From Onthophagus taurus (taxonomy: Eukaryota; Arthropoda; Insecta; Coleoptera; Scarabaeidae), in assembly GCF_036711975.1 (NCBI RefSeq), contig NC_091970.1:7013501-7077500 (forward strand): a stretch of 64,000 nucleotides of DNA. Reading direction: 5' to 3'. Within the stretch, counting starts at the first letter, position 1, and every line of letters starts with the position of its first letter. The position numbers and the translations under genes were made by a program. Under the pieces are notes generated by a model. The model saw nothing but the letters and a program-made list of their open reading frames with translations. It made no database searches and was not told the DNA's origin. This document shows, piece by piece, positions 59,366-64,000 of this stretch.

Positions 59366-60283
59366 TTGCCGTGTGTAAGAAGTTTTTGTTACCTTTTGAG
59401 TTCTTCATTCGCACAGACAATGCAATTCCATGCACAATGCACGTCTAAACCAACAAACTCTAGAGAAAGTGAGACGCAAAAAAGGAAACGTTTTAGATTC
59501 TCTGATGCAGATAGATTAAAATGTATTAAAGAATTATACTGCATTTTAGCTGCAGATGACCTTATAACAGAAGAAGAAGTATGGATTCAACTTCATGATG
59601 CTTTAATGTATGATAATTCCAGTAGGTTTAAGTCATGCAGCCTTAGGTTACTGAAGGACCACATAGTAGATCAAGTTGCAAAGTCTCGCAAGTACGGTTC
59701 TCAGGAGGCGACAGAATCTGGGAAAGAACGCTTACAAACGCCATGGGGTGACTGCATGAAAGACCTGATAATCGTGTGGGATAACTATCAGAAATTAGCA
59801 GATAGTGCTAATAAAGGTCCCAAATCAAAAAAAGAATCTGCTTCGCAACAGAGAGACATGGAGCTGGCTAAGAAAATACGAGGTGCACCAAAGGGAACGA
59901 ATGAGAGCTGTTCATTAGATGAAGAAGAAATTAATGATGGAGAATGCAGTAATACTTCTTTTACTTTGGAATTTTCTGAAAAGAATACTCCTACTTCTTC
60001 TCTAGGTATCACTAAGAAAAGGAAAAAGAAAGAAGTTATTCCTAGTGTATATGTATATTTGGCCGAAAAAGCAAGGTTGGAAAATGATTTAAAAAAAGAA
60101 GAGTTAAAATTACAACAGCAGCAACATGCTGACCAAGTGCACTTACAAAAAGAAAGCCTTCGATTTAAAAAGGCTAAACAAGAATTCGAAAAAGTTAGGT
60201 GGGAGAAAGAAGCCCGGCAGAAAGACGCCGAAATAGAAAAAAATAATTTACTAATAAGCTATCAAATAGTTATTAGTAGGTAA
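59366..60283 (+). CDS. Harbinger accessory Myb/SANT-like DNA-binding protein
   Basis: A 305-codon ORF. The first reading start is uncertain; an internal Met at about codon 19 (MQFHAQCTSK) is also possible. Residues about 40-130 (RFRFSDADRLKCIKELYCIL, then EEEVWIQLHDAL and TPWGDCMKDLIIVWDNYQ) have the Myb/SANT-like helical domain of Harbinger second proteins. The C-terminal third is a charged coiled coil (KARLENDLKKEELKLQQQQ). In this superfamily the Myb-like protein partners the transposase for nuclear import and end binding. Confidence 0.75.
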   Translation: MPCVRSFCYLLSSSFAQTMQFHAQCTSKPTNSRESETQKRKRFRFSDADRLKCIKELYCILAADDLITEEEVWIQLHDALMYDNSSRFKSCSLRLLKDHIVDQVAKSRKYGSQEATESGKERLQTPWGDCMKDLIIVWDNYQKLADSANKGPKSKKESASQQRDMELAKKIRGAPKGTNESCSLDEEEINDGECSNTSFTLEFSEKNTPTSSLGITKKRKKKEVIPSVYVYLAEKARLENDLKKEELKLQQQQHADQVHLQKESLRFKKAKQEFEKVRWEKEARQKDAEIEKNNLLISYQIVISR

Positions 60284-60559
60284 ATAAATAAGTTGGCATA
60301 CATAAGTTGTGTAAACTTTATTAATTATTCGTTCAACACATCTTTTATGTACAGGGTAGTTATATAATTTACTGTGGAAGTGATTTTTAAGATACTGAAA
60401 GGTTTCATCTAGAAATCGATTGTGGTTATGTCTTCATTTAATAACCAATAGATTTCCACAAGCTTCATGTACCAGGTGGTCAAATAAGAAAGTCAGGAAA
60501 CTTCTTTATATTCATCCACAGAATGTGTTCCGGCACAGTATGACACTTATAACAGTTAT

Positions 60560-61147
60560 TTACTGTAGAAAGTATTCCAATAATGACGGAGGTTCTACAT
60601 CAAAATAAGTCGAAGTTACACTGCCATACAAGCATGTATGGGCATTCGTTAAAAGTGCTGCAACAAGATAGTACTTTCCAACAGGTTGTAAATACAATTT
60701 CTGATTTTTTTTGAAATCTAGATAGGCAAATTGTTGCCCAAGTTTTCCGAAGCTCCATTCCACACATTGCCGAACTTTGGACATTTCTCGATTGGACATT
60801 TCTGACTATGTAGTGCTAGAATAGGGCCGTATTAATTGTTTCTTTAAAGGGTACCCTTCATCACCATAAATACAATATGGATTACAGTATAGCTGTAATT
60901 GATCTAGTATAAGGGTATCCTTCAAAATGAAAGCATCATGCCTTCGACCTGGATATAGCATGCTCATATGGATAACAATCCCATTTAGCAATGTAATACA
61001 TTGAAATTTCATGCAATGGAGACGTTTATGTCCACTATACATCTCTTTTTGATTTATTGTGGGTCTACATATTGCTCGAGCAGTTCCATCAATAAATCCA
61101 ATGCAGTTTATTAAAGGAGCGCCCTTAGCATGTACCATTCTGGCCAA
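60560..61147 (-). pseudogene. Harbinger transposase (DDE), broken
   Basis: Two minus-strand frames (61147-60806 and 60799-60560). The first has the catalytic signatures GFIDGTARAI, GRRHDAF and GDEGYPL (D, D and E) and YSGHKRLHCMKFQ. The second has NREMSKVRQCVEWSFGKL and YYLVAALLTNAHTC, the conserved C-terminal part. A frame break near 60800 divides them, and the N-terminal helix-turn-helix half expected upstream is absent. Confidence 0.85.
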
Positions 61148-61377
61148 TTCTCGCCAATTCGCCTAACGTAACGAAAATACACTACCGCAAACTCTCTATT
61201 ATCTTTTGATTTTGATTGAGAGTTATTTCCATATGGTAACAAAACTTTCGTGTAAAAATAAAATTATCCGATTAAAAGTCAAGCTCTTGTGTATTTACCC
61301 CCGATTAAAATCGACCACATTTAATTATTTTGTTTATCCTTTTTTTTTCAGATTTACCAAAACTGAAGAAACAAAAC

Positions 61378-63505
61378 ATGGCCAAAGAAAAACGAATCCT
61401 ATTAAAATTTTTATACCAACGTTTTCCAATCGTTCAATGGGCACCAAAATACAACACATCGAACTTAACCAGTGATATAATAGCGGGAATAACCGTGGGA
61501 TTAACCGTGATGCCCCAAAGTTTGGCGTACGCCACATTAGGAGGATTGGAACCACAAGTGAAACATTCAATTTTTTTAAATAATAAATTCTTTTATTAAA
61601 ATTTTTTTAGTACGGTTTATACTCAGCGTTTATGGGTTGTTTCATTTACGCAATATTCGGCGGTTGTAAAGATATAACAATAGGTCCAACGGCGCTTATG
61701 GCATTAATGACCTATCAACAAATCGCAAATAGAAGCGTGGATTACGCGGTGTTATTGTGTTTCATTTGCGGATTAGTCCAATTATTTATGGCGGTTTTAA
61801 ATTTGGGAGTTTTAGTCGATTTTATATCGATTCCCGTTACCGTTGGATTTACCTCAGCTACTTCAGTAATAATTGCGGCGTCTCAATTAAAAGGATTATT
61901 CGGATTGAAATACACCTCATCCGGATTTATCGATACCGTTTCGAAAACGTTTCAAAACATTCATAACACAAGATATCCAGATTTATTATTGGGAATAATT
62001 TGTATTATTATTTTATTACTTTTACGAGTCGGTATATTAAATGAATTTGTTTGAGTTACTTTTTTTTGTTTTATAAACTGCTTTGTTTTAGAAACTCAAA
62101 GAATTTAAGTTTTATGGTAATGATGAAAAACCGACGAAGACGCAAAAGTATTTGTCGAAATTTATTTGGTTGTTTGCGACCTCCAGGAACGCTTTGGTTG
62201 TTATTTTTTCTTCTTTAGCGGCTTTTTTGTATGAAACTAAAGGGAGTGGATCTCCGTTTTTGTTAACGGGGAATGTAAAAGCTGGATTACCGCCGTTTAA
62301 GCTCCCCCCGTTTGAAACTAGCTTTAATAATCAAACGGTTGAATTTTCGGGGATGTTATCCGATTTAGGAGCTTCCATGATTCTCGTTCCCGTCATTTCA
62401 GTTTTGGGGAATGTTGCGATCGCTAAAGCTTTCGGTAATTCATTTAATTTAATTAAAAAACACTAAAAATTAAATCATTTTTTTTAAGCAAGTGGACAAC
62501 AAATTGACGCAACCCAAGAACTTTTAACATTATCGTTATGTAACATTTTTGGCTCATTCTTTAGCTCAATGCCAGTAACGGGGTCTTTTTCGCGATCGGC
62601 TGTGAATCACGCCAGTGGGGTACAAACACCTTTAGGAGGCGTTTTTACAGGTATTACCTGTAAAAATAAAATTTTTTTAATCAACAATTTCATTTTAGGG
62701 ATAATGGTGTTATTAGCTTTGAGCTTTTTAACTCCATACTTCTCATTCATCCCGAAAACTTCGTTAGCGGCCGTTATAATTTGCGCTGTTATCTTTATGA
62801 TTGAATATGAAGTCGTTAAACCGATGTGGAGGTCGAATAAAAAGGATTTAATTCCAACGTTCGCCACGTTTTTGTTGTGTTTAATCGTTGGTGTTGAACT
62901 AGGAATCTTAATTGGGGTCTCAATCAATTTAATTTTTTTGTTGTACCCATCCGCGAGGCCAAAATGCACCGTGGATATTTTAAGGTCACCAACAGGAAAC
63001 GAATATATCTTAATAACACCTGGTTACAGCCTATATTTTCCTTCAATCGATTTTATTAAATCAAACATCGCCAAACAAGCTTTTAATTCGCCACATCTCC
63101 CGGTGGTTCTCGATTGTCGATTCGTACAAAGTAATTTGCTTTAAATTATTTAATTCTTATTAATTATTTGTTTGCAGATATCGATTTTACAGCCGCTAAA
63201 GGGATAGCAAACTTAATCAAGGAGTTTTCGTTAAGAAATCAACGAATTCTTTTCTTAAACCCCAGCGAGGAATTTATTTTGGTTTATAGAGGGGTTATCC
63301 ATAAAGATTTCCAATACATTTCTTCCAATGAGGAGTTACAAAACGTTTTAGAAGGTGAATTACCATTAATGACCAATTTGTGGAGTTAATTTGTGTTGTT
63401 TTAGATAATGGACCATCAGAGAATGACAATTTGTTGACGAATGGGGTTACGATTGAATTGAAGGAAATTTTGTCTGGAAATCATGAAAATAGTGATAAAA
63501 AATAA
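61378..63505 (+). CDS. SLC26-family anion (sulfate) transporter, gene B
   Basis: Seven coding exons in frame give 603 residues from ATG 61378: 61378-61557 (exon from 61352), 61611-62027, 62092-62434, 62489-62650, 62699-63130, 63178-63354, 63405-63505. The reading stays open upstream to the exon edge, so a few more residues are possible. Family signature AGITVGLTVMPQSLAYATLGGL, YGLYSAFMGCFIYAIFGG, FLTPYFSFIPKTSLAAVIICAV, and a STAS domain at the C-terminus (NEYILITPG, VVLDCRFVQ). Paralogue of gene A, same strand, about 15 kb downstream. Junctions EPQ|Y, LLR|K and AF|G match gene A, but B lacks A's intron before QVPSG and has an extra 48-bp intron at 62651-62698. Two donors are non-standard (GTGAAA, GTCGGT). 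AATAAA at 63558 and 63562. Confidence 0.95.
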
Positions 63506-63639
63506 TTAATTTATTGTATTTTTTATAATCCAGTATTTGTAAAAGCATATTTTAAAAAATAAATAAAAATAGGGCGACATCTATCGTTTAATGGAGTAAA
63601 CTCAAAAATAAACGAGTTCGAAGTTTCTCCGTTAGCGTC

Positions 63640-63793
63640 AGGTAGCGCTGTAATCAGTTTGTTTTGATTTCGTTTAATTCTAAAATTTGATTAAAAAGTG
63701 GTTTATTTTCGAGTTTTGTGGCGATATTAAGTACCAAGTTATTAGGAACCTAACCTTCTTATTCTAGATCCTGAAGAAAAGAAGAACCCTACA
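63640..63793 (+). promoter_or_regulatory. Candidate promoter and leader of a gene running off the right edge
   Basis: AGGTAGCGCTGT at 63640-63651 is followed by the initiator-like TCAGTT (A at 63656). The same motif stands 15-16 bases before a TCAGT at 11821. A leader of about 140 bases precedes the ATG at 63794. Confidence 0.35.
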
Positions 63794-63879
63794 ATGAGTT
63801 CAAATGCGTTGTGGAAGGCTGCAAATCAAATCTCATCCACCAAGGATTCAATTTCAAGTTTTCCGAAAGACATAACCAA
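63794..63879 (+). CDS. Possible first coding exon of an unknown gene
   Basis: ATG at 63794 opens 28 codons (MSSNALWKAANQISSTK onward) ending in a consensus donor GTAAGT at 63880, phase 2. The rest lies beyond the window. An alternative frame gives KCVVEGCKSN, Cys-containing and weakly THAP-like, so the correct frame is not certain. I do not recognise the product. Confidence 0.4.
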
Positions 63880-64000
63880 GTAAGTCCTTAAAATCACATG
63901 TTATTTAAATTTGACACAAACAAGAAGCTAACTGACGTTTATATCAACTTCAATCATTTCAATTATTTTAAGTGACAGTTTAAAACGTCATTTTTTCTAA

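Larger units (their letters stand above)
59115..61250. mobile_element. PIF/Harbinger-type DNA transposon, two ORFs, defective
   Basis: An exact 17-bp inverted repeat AGAGAGTTTGCGGTAGT lies at 59166-59182 and, reversed, at 61181-61197, bordered by ATT on both sides. Similarity continues outward (AGTTTTGTTACC, GGAAATAACTC, ATCAAAA), so the true ends are nearer 59123 and 61244. The element has a Myb/SANT-like ORF on the plus strand and a transposase on the minus strand, the usual convergent Harbinger layout. The transposase is broken and short at its N-terminus, so the copy is not autonomous as it stands. Confidence 0.88.

Overview
This is a eukaryotic, AT-rich window with spliced genes (GT-AG introns from about 50 bp to several kb). 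Axin, SLC26-type transporters, a divergent chemosensory ionotropic receptor (IR), and many elements ending in ACAGGGTG or CAGTG point to an insect. A beetle is likely, but that is an inference from repeat style and gene content, not proven. I assembled every multi-exon model by hand from splice sites and checked frame continuity across each junction.

Layout. 3-5981 (+): C-terminal 1556 residues of a giant proline-rich, low-complexity protein of unknown function, cut by the left edge. 6112-10770: an IR gene (7907-9932) with a duplicated upstream first exon, flanked by inverted arrays of one dispersed repeat. 10.8-21.9 kb: no convincing coding exons, several GC-rich islands (possible promoters, 5' exons or enhancers of Axin), a tandem repeat and decayed DNA transposons. 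22042-38376 (+): complete Axin (816 aa, 11 coding exons) with tankyrase motif, RGS, GSK3-binding helix, beta-catenin-binding helix and DIX domain. Its introns hold a broken Ty3/gypsy-type retroelement with a nested MITE, an alternating two-type tandem repeat, a minus-strand nested ORF of 393 codons, palindromic clusters and a foldback element. 39475-39915 (+): single-exon CEP20/FOPNL-like LisH protein. 42342-46530 and 61378-63505 (+): two SLC26 anion transporter paralogues (602 and 603 aa). Between them lie a 4.1-kb satellite of about 190-bp monomers with higher-order structure, a piggyBac remnant, a nearly intact mariner-like element, two large foldback elements and a Harbinger-type element. 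63794-63879: possible first coding exon of a further gene running off the right edge.

How genes relate. Axin is the scaffold of the Wnt destruction complex. The two SLC26 genes are a tandem duplication that has diverged in intron positions. I see no functional link between Axin, CEP20, the IR and the transporters; this looks like ordinary insect gene order with heavy repeat insertion. I found no clear new biological system. The most unusual structures are the duplicated IR exon with matched splice phase, the minus-strand ORF inside Axin, the palindromic module next to the acceptor of an Axin DIX exon, the nine-monomer higher-order satellite, and the 366-bp repeat shared by two introns of one SLC26 gene together with a stray exon fragment.
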